37,564 nt of DNA from Arcicella aurantiaca (GCF_003148625.1 NZ_QGGO01000002.1:1-37564), one strand, 5' to 3'. Counted from the stretch's first letter, positions 16,627-25,365 are shown. The notes: a model not told the origin generated them from the sequence alone. Program-made: numbers and translations.

Positions 16627-17841
16627 CTACTTTTTGGTTGCCTTTAGATAGTCGTCAATATTGGCAGGGTCAAAATTGACATCATAAGTAGTTTTAAATG
16701 GCTTCATATCTGGTTGAACAGGTACTTGCATTTCTTTCGCTACTTCAGCAAACAAATCATCAAGAATCAATTTTTCAGCAATCGCTTTATAATTTGGTTC
16801 GGCTTTCAAATATCCAAAACGAACGTATTGAGCCAAAAACCACATAGCGTGAGATTTACGAGGTGTTGATACAAGACCGTTGTTATAAAAAGTCATGTAG
16901 TCATCTTTGTATTTCTGTACGCCTAAATCACAACCTAAATCATTTGAACCTAATAAACGAGATTCGATAGCTGCTAATGGAGCATTTACATAATATGGTT
17001 TTGTAAGCCAACCTGCTGCTTTCTTACGATTTCCCATATTGTCTAACCATTTACAAGCTTCAATAATCGCTTTCATTACTTTTTTCAAATCTTCTTTATC
17101 TTCAGCGGCAAATTTTGAATTTACTACTAATGCTTTCTCTGGGTGGTGTTTCCAAATATCCTGAGAAGCAATATGAGTAAAACCAACGCCTTGAGCCGCT
17201 GCAACGCCATTCCAAGGTTCACCTACACAAAAACCTTCCATGTTATCAACTTTCATATTCGCAACCATTTGTGGTGGTGGAATGGTGATAATACCTACTG
17301 ATTTTTGGTTGATTCCAGCGGCAGCCATCCAGTTTCTCAACCAAATATCGTGTGTACCTCCTGGGAAAGTCATCGCAAATGTTACTTCTTTACGAGCTTT
17401 TACAGCCTTTACTGCTGCCGCAGCCTTATTTACTTCTTTGAAACCTACTAATCCACAAAAATCTTTTGAAAGTGTAATAGCCTGACCGTTGTTGTTCAAA
17501 ACCATCGCAATTTTCATTTCTGAACCTGCCTTACCACCAACTCCTGTATAAACCGACATTGGCATTGAGAATAAACAGTGAGCCCCGTCCAATTCTCCAT
17601 TCAATACTTTATCTCTAATATTCGCCCAAGAGGCTTCTTTTGAAAGTTCTACGTCAACACCATATTTTGCAAAAAGACCTAATTCTTTAGCTGCAACCAA
17701 TGGAGCACAATCTGTAAGTGGAATAAATCCTAACTTAATTTTTTTGGCAGGCGGATTAATTTTGAAAGCCGATACTGCCGTGAATAGTACCATAAGGCAC
17801 AAAATAGACACCGATTTTTTTAACAGAGTTTGCATAAACAT
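16627..17841 (-). CDS. nrtA: Nitrate ABC importer, substrate-binding protein
   Basis: Protein of 404 residues starting MFMQTLLKKS; a second ATG is two codons in and either may be used. An N-terminal signal segment (ILCLMVLFTAVSAFK) exports it to the periplasm; it lacks a lipobox Cys. The mature part is an NrtA-type periplasmic binding protein: KIKLGFIPLTDCAPLVAAKELGLFAKYGVDVEL, then SWANIRDKVLNGELDGAHCLFSMPMS, TFPGGTHDIWLRNWMAAAG and NMEGFCVGEPWNGVAA, all typical of the nitrate-binding family. It captures nitrate and hands it to NrtB. It is the first gene of nrtA-nrtB-nrtD. Its leader carries the UGGGGG hexaloop hairpin. Confidence 0.92.
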   Translation of the reverse strand: MFMQTLLKKSVSILCLMVLFTAVSAFKINPPAKKIKLGFIPLTDCAPLVAAKELGLFAKYGVDVELSKEASWANIRDKVLNGELDGAHCLFSMPMSVYTGVGGKAGSEMKIAMVLNNNGQAITLSKDFCGLVGFKEVNKAAAAVKAVKARKEVTFAMTFPGGTHDIWLRNWMAAAGINQKSVGIITIPPPQMVANMKVDNMEGFCVGEPWNGVAAAQGVGFTHIASQDIWKHHPEKALVVNSKFAAEDKEDLKKVMKAIIEACKWLDNMGNRKKAAGWLTKPYYVNAPLAAIESRLLGSNDLGCDLGVQKYKDDYMTFYNNGLVSTPRKSHAMWFLAQYVRFGYLKAEPNYKAIAEKLILDDLFAEVAKEMQVPVQPDMKPFKTTYDVNFDPANIDDYLKATKK

Positions 17842-17866
17842 TTTGTTTAAAGTTTAATAAATATCT

Positions 17867-17895
17867 CCAAAGTTCGACCCCCATCGAAATTTTGG
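17867..17895 (-). promoter_or_regulatory. Leader hairpin of nrtA with UGGGGG hexaloop
   Basis: Plus-strand loop ccccca (17878-17883) is closed by ttcga (17873-17877) and tcgaa (17884-17888); past one mismatch the stem continues as caaa / ttttgg. On the minus strand the loop is UGGGGG. It lies 32 nt before the first possible ATG of nrtA. The same loop with different stems precedes the porin gene and narK. Confidence 0.6.
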
Positions 17896-17985
17896 AAACT
17901 TGTTGCAGTTAGCAGTAAACAGTTATCAGCCCAAAATAGACTGTTCTAAATTTAATGATAACTGCTTACTGTTAATTGTTTACTG
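17895..17985. repeat. Inverted repeat of cagtaaacagttat-type words
   Basis: Left arm agcagtaaacagttatca (17908-17925) pairs with tgataactgcttactgtt (about 17955-17972), followed by further complement words to 17985. The words belong to the same family as the large array at 27673-28046, 9.8 kb away. Confidence 0.65.
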
Positions 17986-17988
17986 TAA

Positions 17989-19608
17989 TTACTTAATCGC
18001 TACAGGTTTTGAATAAAAGAAATCTGGACGAATGTTAATCATTAGATATAACCATGTTCCTGTTTTATCAAAATCCTTTGCAGCGGCATCCGTTGTAGCT
18101 TGTCCTTTAGCAAAAGGCATATTATCCGTTGCCATCATTACTGAATATCCTAATTCAAGATTTGTAAACTTATTCATATTGTAATTCAATAAGAAATCGA
18201 TTTCATTTCCTAAATCTGTTCCAACGAGCGTTCCGTCACCTTTTGTAGTTGCTTTATTCAAAGCGAATGTGTGATAATCAACTCCAAATGTTAAAGCACT
18301 TCCTGTATATTTTGCTTTTAAATAACCATTATTCAAACCTCCCGCTGGCGAGTTTGTACCTACATAGAAGTAGTCCATATATCCCCAGTGGCGGTGTGGT
18401 GTTCCATACAATGGGTCAAAACGATTATTGTATCCTGTTGAAGCTTTGTAATTATTGGTTGCACTTGAACCATCATTTCCAGAAAGAACGTCATAGCCTA
18501 AAGTAAATGCCCATTTGCTTTTTTGGTACGTTGCTGCCAATGTCCAGTGATAAGCATCCATATCATTTCCTTCACGGTCTTTACCAGTTTGTCCGTAATA
18601 TGCACCTTGTAAAGCAACCTTACCGAATCCAGAAGCATTTCCTAAAGTATGATTCACCATTAAACCATAAGTAGTACGGCTACGAGATTGTGAGTAATCA
18701 AAAAGGTCTGTTGCTCCTGAAGAAACAAATCTTCTTCCATAAACATAACCTGTTGCTGCACTTCCAACTGAGTCTAAACGATAAGCACTAAAATCATCTT
18801 GGAAGAAAAGTCCCGAAAATTTAGTTTGGTTAAACTTACGGCTGATATACACACTTTTGAATGATTTATAATCTTGTGATGCTCCGTTGGTTGATGGAGG
18901 ATTAATCCATGCCAATGCACCGCCTGTTTTTACACTGTTTGCTCCAATGCCTCCACCTACTGTTAATGGAATAATTCCTGCTGGTGTTGGTACTAATACA
19001 CCTGTTGATGTACGTGTGAAAGCGTTTACGTTGGCAGGTACATAACCTGTTCCAACTGTTCCGAAGGCATCAGTATTTTGCCCGAAAGCATAACCTGCGT
19101 CTATTTGCCATCCATGATGAACTGCTTTTAAAAGCACCATGTCATGACGACGCCCTTGTTGTAACCAATCTAAATTTCCGATTAAACGAACATCATCATA
19201 AATCAATTCTTGACGACCAATTTTAACCGTTAATAAGTCAACTGCTTTGAATTTTACGGTTGTATCAGCTTTGTTTGCAAGCGTTACTTCTGCCCAACCT
19301 TCGTGCAACATTAACTTTGCTCCGTCGGCATTTGAGATAGACGAAGCGTCTTGTCCCCAAACTCTAACATCCTGAACAGCAGCTCCAAAAAGAACTCTAT
19401 CCCACTTGTAACCGAAATTCAATCTTGTTCTTTGCGAAGTAAATGCGGCTGATTTTGAATCAGTTGGCACTAAATTTCCAAGTCCATTACGTACCTCAGT
19501 TCGAGTCCTCACTTGCCCTTGCAATGTAAACTGAGCCTTCGTTGTGAATTGAGTACAAATACTCAAAAATAAGAATAGGGCTAATTTAGAAATGTGAAAT
19601 TTTTTCAT
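17989..19608 (-). CDS. Outer-membrane porin, alginate-export family
   Basis: Protein of 539 residues with signal peptide MKKFHISKLALFLFLSICTQFTTKAQ. The mature part opens with FTLQGQVRTRTEVRNGLG, then FTSQRTRLNFGYKWDRVLFGAAVQDVRVWGQD, VKIGRQELIYDDVRLIGNLDWLQQGRRHDM, and ends in a strand with aromatic residues, matching the Alginate_exp / outer-membrane porin family (PF13372). Strands such as LQGAYYGQTGKDREGNDMDAYHW and LELGYSVMMATDN fit an 18-strand barrel. Because the gene lies between the nrt and narK genes on the same strand, its likely role is outer-membrane entry of nitrate rather than alginate export. It has its own leader hairpin (UGGGGG loop), so it may form a separate unit with the same control. 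Confidence 0.82.
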   Translation of the reverse strand: MKKFHISKLALFLFLSICTQFTTKAQFTLQGQVRTRTEVRNGLGNLVPTDSKSAAFTSQRTRLNFGYKWDRVLFGAAVQDVRVWGQDASSISNADGAKLMLHEGWAEVTLANKADTTVKFKAVDLLTVKIGRQELIYDDVRLIGNLDWLQQGRRHDMVLLKAVHHGWQIDAGYAFGQNTDAFGTVGTGYVPANVNAFTRTSTGVLVPTPAGIIPLTVGGGIGANSVKTGGALAWINPPSTNGASQDYKSFKSVYISRKFNQTKFSGLFFQDDFSAYRLDSVGSAATGYVYGRRFVSSGATDLFDYSQSRSRTTYGLMVNHTLGNASGFGKVALQGAYYGQTGKDREGNDMDAYHWTLAATYQKSKWAFTLGYDVLSGNDGSSATNNYKASTGYNNRFDPLYGTPHRHWGYMDYFYVGTNSPAGGLNNGYLKAKYTGSALTFGVDYHTFALNKATTKGDGTLVGTDLGNEIDFLLNYNMNKFTNLELGYSVMMATDNMPFAKGQATTDAAAKDFDKTGTWLYLMINIRPDFFYSKPVAIK

Positions 19609-19654
19609 ACATTTGTGATTGATTGTGAAATTTTAACAGAGTTAAGCAATTTGT

Positions 19655-19690
19655 GCCTAAACAAGACCCCCATCTTGTTTGGGCTTTTTT
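19655..19690 (-). promoter_or_regulatory. Leader hairpin of the porin gene with UGGGGG hexaloop
   Basis: Arms gcctaaacaaga (19655-19666) and tcttgtttgggc (19673-19684) form a 12-bp stem with one G-U pair and a 6-nt loop ccccca, read UGGGGG on the minus strand. It is preceded on the minus strand by AAAAAAGCCC. The porin ATG is 46 nt further. A second weaker hairpin (gaggaa / ttcctc) lies just upstream, at about 19705-19735. Confidence 0.6.
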
Positions 19691-19755
19691 ATAGTTTAAG
19701 CTTTGAGGAATAAGAAATAATCTACCTTGTTCCTCATCGCTGGAAACTCGTACAA

Positions 19756-21051
19756 TTACGCAACTGATAAAGCTGAATTTGTTTCAGCCAATTGCTTTTT
19801 GTCAAATTTGATTAAAGCAGTTATAGCTCCGATTACTGCCACTGCAAAACCAATATAAATAAATGCTTGAGCATAAGAAATCGTTTCTGATTTAAAAAGA
19901 AAACCTGCTAAAACTCCTCCTAAATTTCCACCTGCTCCAACAATTCCAGCTACTGAACCTACGTTTTTGGCATCAATAAATGGTACAATTGCGTAAGTTG
20001 CTCCGTTTGCCATTTTCAAGAACATTGCAAAACCTAACATAGCCATTACTGCCATTGCAATTGAGCCTGTTTGAGCAAAAAGAATAATTCCTAAACCTTC
20101 CAACACTAATAAACCTGCCAATAACCAACCTTTTCCTCTCATTCCGTAAGCACTACCCACCTTGTCAGCAACAATACCCCCAACGGCACGAGCAAATATG
20201 TTCATAAAACCAAATACACCTGCTAAAAGTCCTGCCGTTTTAAGGTCGCATGAGAAACTTTCTGAAAAATAAAGTGCTGCTACGTTATCAAAAGTGATTT
20301 CAATTCCGAAACACGCTCCGTAAGCTAAAAACAAAATCCAAGTACGATAATCAGATGCCGCAGAGATAAATGAACCTTTGGCTTGAGTAGTTGTATCACG
20401 TTCAATTTCTGAATAATTACCCATTGGGGTATCTTTCGTGAATTTATAATAAACAAACGCCATTATTAACAACATTGCTCCTGGTAAAACCATTGCATAA
20501 CGCCAAGCTTGTGGATTTGAGTAACCTAAACCAACAAAACCTGCTAATACTAAAGGCATAACCATATTGGTAATTCCTCCACCAAGATTTCCCCAACCTC
20601 CTGCTACGGCGTTGGCAGTTCCTTTGATTTTTGGAGCAAACATTGCCGATGTATGATATTGTGTAATTACGAATGATGCACCGATAACGCCTATGGCTAA
20701 ACGAAATAATAAAAAGCTTTCATAACTATCTGCCAAACCAATTGTCATTACTGGAAGTGAACCAAAAACTAATAACCAAGTATAAGTCAATCTTGGACCG
20801 ATGGTATCACAAAGGCGACCGATAAGCAAACGAGCAAAAATAGTTGCCGAAACCGATGCAATGATGATATTACCAATTTGTCCTTTTGTCAATCCAAGGT
20901 CATCTTTTACAATTTTCATTAATGGAGCAATACCGAACCATCCGAAGAAACAAAAGAAAAAGGTAATCCAAGTAATATGGAATGTTTGCATTTGTATTCC
21001 TTTGAAAGAAAATACATTAAGCGAGTCCAAGGGTTTTTGAGAATTATTCAT
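19756..21051 (-). CDS. narK: Nitrate/nitrite transporter NarK (MFS, NNP family)
   Basis: Protein of 431 residues from the ATG at 21051 (MNNSQKPLDSLN). The frame extends 27 codons upstream, but those codons include the leader hairpin and have no typical N-terminus. About 12 transmembrane segments. It has the nitrate/nitrite signature AGGWGNLGGGITNMVMPLV, plus ARLLIGRLCDTIGPRLTY, ITQYHTSAMFAPKIKGTANAV and a second NGATYAIVPFIDAKNVGSVAGIVGAGGNLGG motif, so both copies of the NNP nitrate signature are present. It moves nitrate (or exports nitrite) across the inner membrane in addition to the ABC importer. It is downstream of cobA on the same strand. Confidence 0.92.
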   Translation of the reverse strand: MNNSQKPLDSLNVFSFKGIQMQTFHITWITFFFCFFGWFGIAPLMKIVKDDLGLTKGQIGNIIIASVSATIFARLLIGRLCDTIGPRLTYTWLLVFGSLPVMTIGLADSYESFLLFRLAIGVIGASFVITQYHTSAMFAPKIKGTANAVAGGWGNLGGGITNMVMPLVLAGFVGLGYSNPQAWRYAMVLPGAMLLIMAFVYYKFTKDTPMGNYSEIERDTTTQAKGSFISAASDYRTWILFLAYGACFGIEITFDNVAALYFSESFSCDLKTAGLLAGVFGFMNIFARAVGGIVADKVGSAYGMRGKGWLLAGLLVLEGLGIILFAQTGSIAMAVMAMLGFAMFLKMANGATYAIVPFIDAKNVGSVAGIVGAGGNLGGVLAGFLFKSETISYAQAFIYIGFAVAVIGAITALIKFDKKQLAETNSALSVA

Positions 21052-21104
21052 AATTGCTTTTGAAAATGAGTATCTGTTTTCAGGTACTCTAAAATTTAAC
21101 ATCT

Positions 21105-21120
21105 TCTCGCCCCCACGAGA
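21105..21120 (-). promoter_or_regulatory. Leader hairpin of narK with UGGGGG hexaloop
   Basis: Plus-strand tctcg (21105-21109), loop ccccca (21110-21115) and cgaga (21116-21120) form a perfect 5-bp hairpin, loop UGGGGG on the minus strand, 53 nt before the narK ATG. A further hairpin (ttcaac / gttgaa) lies just upstream at about 21128-21143. The loop is identical to those before nrtA and the porin gene; the stem is different. Confidence 0.6.
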
Positions 21121-21208
21121 GACATTTTTCAACCTTTTGTTGAAGGGAAATATTTTCAGTTAATAGCTAATAATTAATAGGTTGTAAGCAAAACTAAAAT
21201 TCTGTTGC

Positions 21209-21973
21209 TTACTTTCTCAATTGATAATTATTAATTATTAATTGTTCATTGAATTGTTCACTTAAACTAACCACTTCACCGATGACGATAACCGCAGGAT
21301 TTGATATTTTCTCAGTATTTGATTTTTCTATAATCGTCGAAACTGTTCCAACTACTGATTTTACATTCTTACGAGTTCCGTTTTGGACAATTGCCATTGG
21401 CGTTTCTGCCTTTCCGTTTTGAGTAAAGATTTCGCAAATCTCAGATAACTTACTCATTCCCATCAAAATCACGATTGTGGCACTTGACTGAGCAGCTAAT
21501 GAAATATCTCTTGACAATTCTCCTTTTTTCGTTGTTCCTGTTATCACCCAAAAGCTTTCTGAAAAACCTCTACTTGTTACTGGTATTCCTACTGATGCGG
21601 GTGCTGCAATCGCTGAAGTAACCCCCGACACAACTTCACATTCTACATTAAAAGCTTTGGCGTATTCTATTTCTTCAAAGCCCCTTCCAAACACAAATGG
21701 GTCACCACCTTTCAATCTTACCACGTGTCCGTATTCCAAAGCAAGCGTTACAATCTTATAATTAATTTCATCTTGCGTGTAAACATATTTTCCTAAACGT
21801 TTACCTACATAAATTCTCAAAGCATCTGGGCGAGCGTATTCTAACAATTCCTCATTTGCCAGAGCATCATATAGAATTACATCCGCAGACTTAATAGCTT
21901 TTATTCCTTTTAGTGTGATTAGCTCAATATCCCCTGGGCCAGCACCAATTAAAGTTAATCTTGGAATATTCAT
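21209..21973 (-). CDS. cobA: Uroporphyrinogen-III C-methyltransferase (siroheme precursor)
   Basis: Protein of 254 residues with the SUMT signatures LIGAGPGDIELITLKGIKAI at the N-terminus, RLKGGDPFVFGRGFEE near residue 85, SGVTSAIAAPASVGIPVTSRGFSESFWVITGT, and IVILMGMSKL. It methylates uroporphyrinogen III twice to precorrin-2, the precursor of siroheme, the cofactor NirB needs. No CysG-type oxidase domain is fused, so the later siroheme steps must be elsewhere. The gene is divergent from nirB and upstream of narK, which fits shared control. The last ten residues (LIINNYQLRK) are encoded by low-complexity attaat/aattg words, suggesting a repeat array has replaced the original 3' end. Confidence 0.93.
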   Translation of the reverse strand: MNIPRLTLIGAGPGDIELITLKGIKAIKSADVILYDALANEELLEYARPDALRIYVGKRLGKYVYTQDEINYKIVTLALEYGHVVRLKGGDPFVFGRGFEEIEYAKAFNVECEVVSGVTSAIAAPASVGIPVTSRGFSESFWVITGTTKKGELSRDISLAAQSSATIVILMGMSKLSEICEIFTQNGKAETPMAIVQNGTRKNVKSVVGTVSTIIEKSNTEKISNPAVIVIGEVVSLSEQFNEQLIINNYQLRK

Positions 21974-22402
21974 ATTATAAGTTTTTTTACTCTGTGAAAC
22001 ACTAATTGTAAATACTCAGTGTTGATTTCGATACAAAAGTTGCACAAAAATGTTAAAAACCAAAATTTAAGTTCATTTTTTAATTAATTTTTTTAAAATA
22101 ATTGCAAAATACCAATTTTTAGGTTTAAATTTGAACCATAAACAAAGCATTTGACAGGAAAATATTAAAAACAGGTTATAAAATAAGTACAATTAATGAA
22201 TTGTTAAATTTTATCTTGAAATAGTTATAAACACTCAATTTGAAGATATACGTAACCTAAATAATTAAAGAAGCATGAGTAATTAAGGCGAGTTAATATT
22301 TAATAGGTATTTATACTCAATATTAAAATATTACTTATTTATATGGCTTCAAATAATACTTAATAACTTCTTATTTATTAATCATTTTGACAAAATCTTA
22401 AT
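21974..22402. other. Divergent cobA-nirB control region
   Basis: 429 bp, very AT-rich, without a gene. It holds the cobA promoter candidate at 22034-22064. I saw no convincing promoter for nirB and no hairpin with the UGGGGG loop. One TACYYMT-like heptamer (tacttat at 22332-22338) is present but such words are expected by chance here. Confidence 0.5.
22034..22064 (-). promoter_or_regulatory. Candidate Bacteroidota-type promoter for cobA
   Basis: On the minus strand, TTTG (22064-22061), a 19-bp spacer and AACTTTTG (22041-22034) fit the primary sigma pattern TTTG-N19-TAnnTTTG with one mismatch. Transcription would begin near 22028, about 55 nt before the cobA start. Confidence 0.45.
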
Positions 22403-24910
22403 ATGAAAAAGAAAATTGTTGTCGTTGGAAATGGAATGGTTGGCTACAAATTTTGTGAAAAACTTATAGCCAAAGACATAGCTAAGAATTTTGAAATCAT
22501 TGTTTTCGGTGAAGAAATTCGTCCAGCTTACGACCGTGTTCATTTATCAGAATACTTCGCAGGGAAAACGGTTGAAGATTTAACAATGGCTCCATCTTCA
22601 TGGTATGCCGAAAACAATATTAACTTAATATTGTCCGACCCAATCGTTGATATCGACCGTGACGCTAAAACCGTTCGTTCACATCATGGTATTGTTGAAG
22701 GTTATGACTATTTGGTTATGGCTACGGGTTCAGGTGCTTTTGTGCCGCCAATTCCAGGAGTTGAAAAAGATGGCGTTTTCGTTTATAGAACCATCGAAGA
22801 TTTGGATTTAATGCAAAACCACGCCAAAAAAGCAACGAAAGGTGCAGTAATCGGTGGTGGTCTTTTAGGATTAGAAGCAGCAAAAGCTCTTTTAGATTTA
22901 GGTTTAAAAGAAGTTCATGTGATAGAATTTGCATCGAGATTGATGCCAAGACAAATTGATGAAGCAGGTTCAAGAGTTTTACAAACAAAATTGGAAACGC
23001 TTGGCTTACAAATTCACTTGAATAAAAATACCCAAGAAATTGTAGGTGATGGTATTATCGAAGCTATGCAATTTGCTGACGGTTCTCGTTTAGACGTTGA
23101 TATGCTTGTGATTTCGGCAGGAATTAAACCACGTGACGAAGTAGCAAGAGTAGCAGGTTTGGAAGTGGGTATTCGTGGTGGAATTGTGGTTGATAATGCC
23201 CTACAAACATCTGACCCGAACATTTTTGCCATTGGCGAATGTGCTTTGGCTCACCACATGATTTACGGTTTGGTTGCTCCGGGTTATGAAATGGCTGAGG
23301 TTGTTGCGACTAAAATTGTGGGTGGCGAAAAAGAATTTATGCCTTTTGATATGTCAACTAAATTAAAATTAATTGGTGTTGACGTAGCAAGTTTTGGAGA
23401 TGCTTTCATTGAAGAACCTAACGCTCAGACAATTGTATTTGAAAATTCAGCAAAAGGAATTTACAAAAGAATCAATATCTCAAATGATGGTAAATATTTG
23501 TTAGGTGGTGTTTTGGTTGGCGATGCAGAGCAATATAATATGCTTTTGCAGAACACTAAAAACAAAACGATTCTCCCTCCAGACCCAGAAGATTTAATGT
23601 TGGGAGCAAGAGGTGGTTCAGAAGGTGGAGCGTCGGGCGTGATGGCATTGCCAGACGAAGCCTTGATTTGTTCTTGCGAAGCCGTTACGAAAGGAGCAAT
23701 TTGTCATGAAATTGTTGAAAATAAAGTTACTACGCTCGACGGCATCAAAAAATGTACAAAAGCAGGAACAGGTTGTGGCGGTTGTGTCCCAATGGTGAAA
23801 GACTTAATCAACGAAACGATGAAGTCGCAAGGTGTTTTTGTGAGAAATATTCTCTGCGAACACTTTGATTATACTCGTCAAGAATTATTCGATTTAGTCA
23901 AAATCAAAGGCTACAAAACTTACAATGAAGTTTTAGATAATTTAGGAAAAGGCGATGGTTGCGAAGTTTGTAAGCCAGCGGTAGCCTCAATTATTGCAAG
24001 TTTATGGAACGAGATGATTTTGGAAAAAGGAAATGCTACCGTCCAAGATTCTAATGACCGTTTCTTAGCCAATATTCAGAAAAACGGTACTTATTCGGTA
24101 GTTCCAAGAATTCCGGGTGGAGAAATTACACCTGAAAAATTGATTGTTATCGGGCAAGTTGCTTTAAAATATAACCTCTATACCAAAATTACGGGTGGAC
24201 AAAGAATAGATTTATTCGGAGCTCACGTGAGTGACCTACCTGAGATTTGGGAAGAATTAGTAAACGCAGGTTTCGAGTCGGGTCATGCCTACGGAAAATC
24301 ATTGAGAACCGTAAAATCTTGCGTTGGTTCAACATGGTGCCGTTTTGGCGTACAAGATGCCGTAAGCTTTGCCATTGAAGTTGAAGAGCGTTACAGAGGT
24401 TTACGTTCTCCACACAAATTAAAATCAGCGGTTTCGGGTTGTACTCGTGAATGTGCAGAGGCACAATCAAAAGACTTCGGAATTATTGCTACTGAAAAAG
24501 GTTGGAACTTATACGTTTGCGGAAATGGTGGCGTAAAACCACGTCACGCAGAATTATTAGCAACTGATATTGACTCAGAAACTTGTTTAAAATATATCGA
24601 CCGTTTCTTGATGTTTTATATCAAAACAGCCGAACCATTAACTCGTACTGCTCCGTGGTTAGACAAAATGGAAGGTGGTATCAATTATTTGAAATCGGTA
24701 GTAATTGACGACGTTTTGGGTATGGGCGAAACTTGGGATGCAGAAATGAATCTTTTGGTAGAAGCCTACAAATGTGAATGGAAAGAAGTTGTTGATAATC
24801 CAGAATTGCGTAAGCGTTTTACACACTTCGTAAACGCTCCGAAAGTAAAAGACCCAAATGCCAAATTTGAACCAATGCGTGAAATGGTAAAAGCCGCAGA
24901 ATGGAAATAA
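22403..24910 (+). CDS. nirB: Nitrite reductase [NAD(P)H] large subunit
   Basis: Protein of 835 residues, the usual NirB length. Residues 1-400 form the FAD/NAD module (VVVGNGMVGYKFCEKLI, later AVIGGGLLGLEAAKALLDLG and PNIFAIGECA). Next come two BFD-type 2Fe-2S regions, around residues 425-475 (ICSCEAVTKGAICHEI, TGCGGCVPMVKD) and 505-535 (GDGCEVCKPAVASI). The siroheme-protein part follows: TKITGGQRIDLFGAHVSDLPEIWEEL and the cluster-binding CVGSTWC and SGCTRECAEAQSKDFG. It reduces nitrite to ammonium with six electrons in the cytoplasm, together with NirD (101 bp downstream). The gap to nirD is an inverted word array. It is divergent from cobA, which makes its siroheme precursor. Confidence 0.96.
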   Translation: MKKKIVVVGNGMVGYKFCEKLIAKDIAKNFEIIVFGEEIRPAYDRVHLSEYFAGKTVEDLTMAPSSWYAENNINLILSDPIVDIDRDAKTVRSHHGIVEGYDYLVMATGSGAFVPPIPGVEKDGVFVYRTIEDLDLMQNHAKKATKGAVIGGGLLGLEAAKALLDLGLKEVHVIEFASRLMPRQIDEAGSRVLQTKLETLGLQIHLNKNTQEIVGDGIIEAMQFADGSRLDVDMLVISAGIKPRDEVARVAGLEVGIRGGIVVDNALQTSDPNIFAIGECALAHHMIYGLVAPGYEMAEVVATKIVGGEKEFMPFDMSTKLKLIGVDVASFGDAFIEEPNAQTIVFENSAKGIYKRINISNDGKYLLGGVLVGDAEQYNMLLQNTKNKTILPPDPEDLMLGARGGSEGGASGVMALPDEALICSCEAVTKGAICHEIVENKVTTLDGIKKCTKAGTGCGGCVPMVKDLINETMKSQGVFVRNILCEHFDYTRQELFDLVKIKGYKTYNEVLDNLGKGDGCEVCKPAVASIIASLWNEMILEKGNATVQDSNDRFLANIQKNGTYSVVPRIPGGEITPEKLIVIGQVALKYNLYTKITGGQRIDLFGAHVSDLPEIWEELVNAGFESGHAYGKSLRTVKSCVGSTWCRFGVQDAVSFAIEVEERYRGLRSPHKLKSAVSGCTRECAEAQSKDFGIIATEKGWNLYVCGNGGVKPRHAELLATDIDSETCLKYIDRFLMFYIKTAEPLTRTAPWLDKMEGGINYLKSVVIDDVLGMGETWDAEMNLLVEAYKCEWKEVVDNPELRKRFTHFVNAPKVKDPNAKFEPMREMVKAAEWK

Positions 24911-24918
24911 GCAATTAT

Positions 24919-25006
24919 GAATTAGTGAATTGTGAGTTAGTGAATCAATCGTCTTTGAATATTTACTAACTCACAACTCACTAAATCACAACTCACTAAA
25001 TCACAA
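24919..25006. repeat. Inverted array of short words in the nirB-nirD gap
   Basis: Arms ttagtgaattgtgagttagt (24922-24941) and actaactcacaactcactaa (24965-24984) pair with one mismatch; the right side continues with a 15-bp tandem copy of tcacaactcactaaa. The hairpin lies within the operon, so it may protect or process the message between nirB and nirD. Confidence 0.7.
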
Positions 25007-25011
25007 ATAAA

Positions 25012-25362
25012 ATGGTTTTAGAACAGACAATAACATGGCACTTAGCGTGCAATACAGAAGATATTCCTGCTGATGGGGGAGCTTGTGCTTTAATTGAAGG
25101 CGAACAAGTAGCGATTTACAACTTCGCAAGACGTGGCGAATGGTACGCAACCCAAAACCTTTGTCCGCACCGTCAGCAAATGGCATTATCAAGAGGAATG
25201 ATTGGCTCAACAGGTGCTGAGGCAGAGCCAAAAGTAGCTTGCCCATTCCACAAAAAAACCTTCTCTTTAAAGTCAGGAGAATGTTTAAGTGGTGATGATT
25301 ATGTAATAAAAACTTATCCTGTAAAAGTAGAAAACGGACAAGTTTTTATTGGTATGGAATAG
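25012..25362 (+). CDS. nirD: Nitrite reductase small subunit (Rieske-type)
   Basis: Protein of 116 residues. The Rieske-like 2Fe-2S ligands are visible as LCPHRQQM (Cys-x-His) and ACPFHKKTFSL (Cys-x2-His), followed by GECLSGDDYVIKTYPVKVENGQVFI, as in NirD. It forms the nitrite reductase with NirB. A long start-proximal stretch (TITWHLACNTEDIPADGGACALIEGEQVAIY) is normal for the family. It is in the same strand and operon as nirB, followed 72 bp later by the sensor kinase gene. Confidence 0.95.
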   Translation: MVLEQTITWHLACNTEDIPADGGACALIEGEQVAIYNFARRGEWYATQNLCPHRQQMALSRGMIGSTGAEAEPKVACPFHKKTFSLKSGECLSGDDYVIKTYPVKVENGQVFIGME

Positions 25363-25365
25363 TAA

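Noticed and set aside
17873-21120. Canonical ANTAR (NasR-type) target hairpins
   Set aside because: The loops are six nucleotides as in ANTAR targets but begin with U rather than A, and no ANTAR-domain protein is encoded in the window.
21052-21132. Upstream extension of NarK by 27 codons
   Set aside because: It passes through the leader hairpin and encodes no typical N-terminus; the ATG at 21051 leads straight to the expected NarK start.
22260-22402. NarL heptamer sites (TACYYMT) before nirB
   Set aside because: Only one match (tacttat, 22332-22338) in a very AT-rich stretch; expected by chance.
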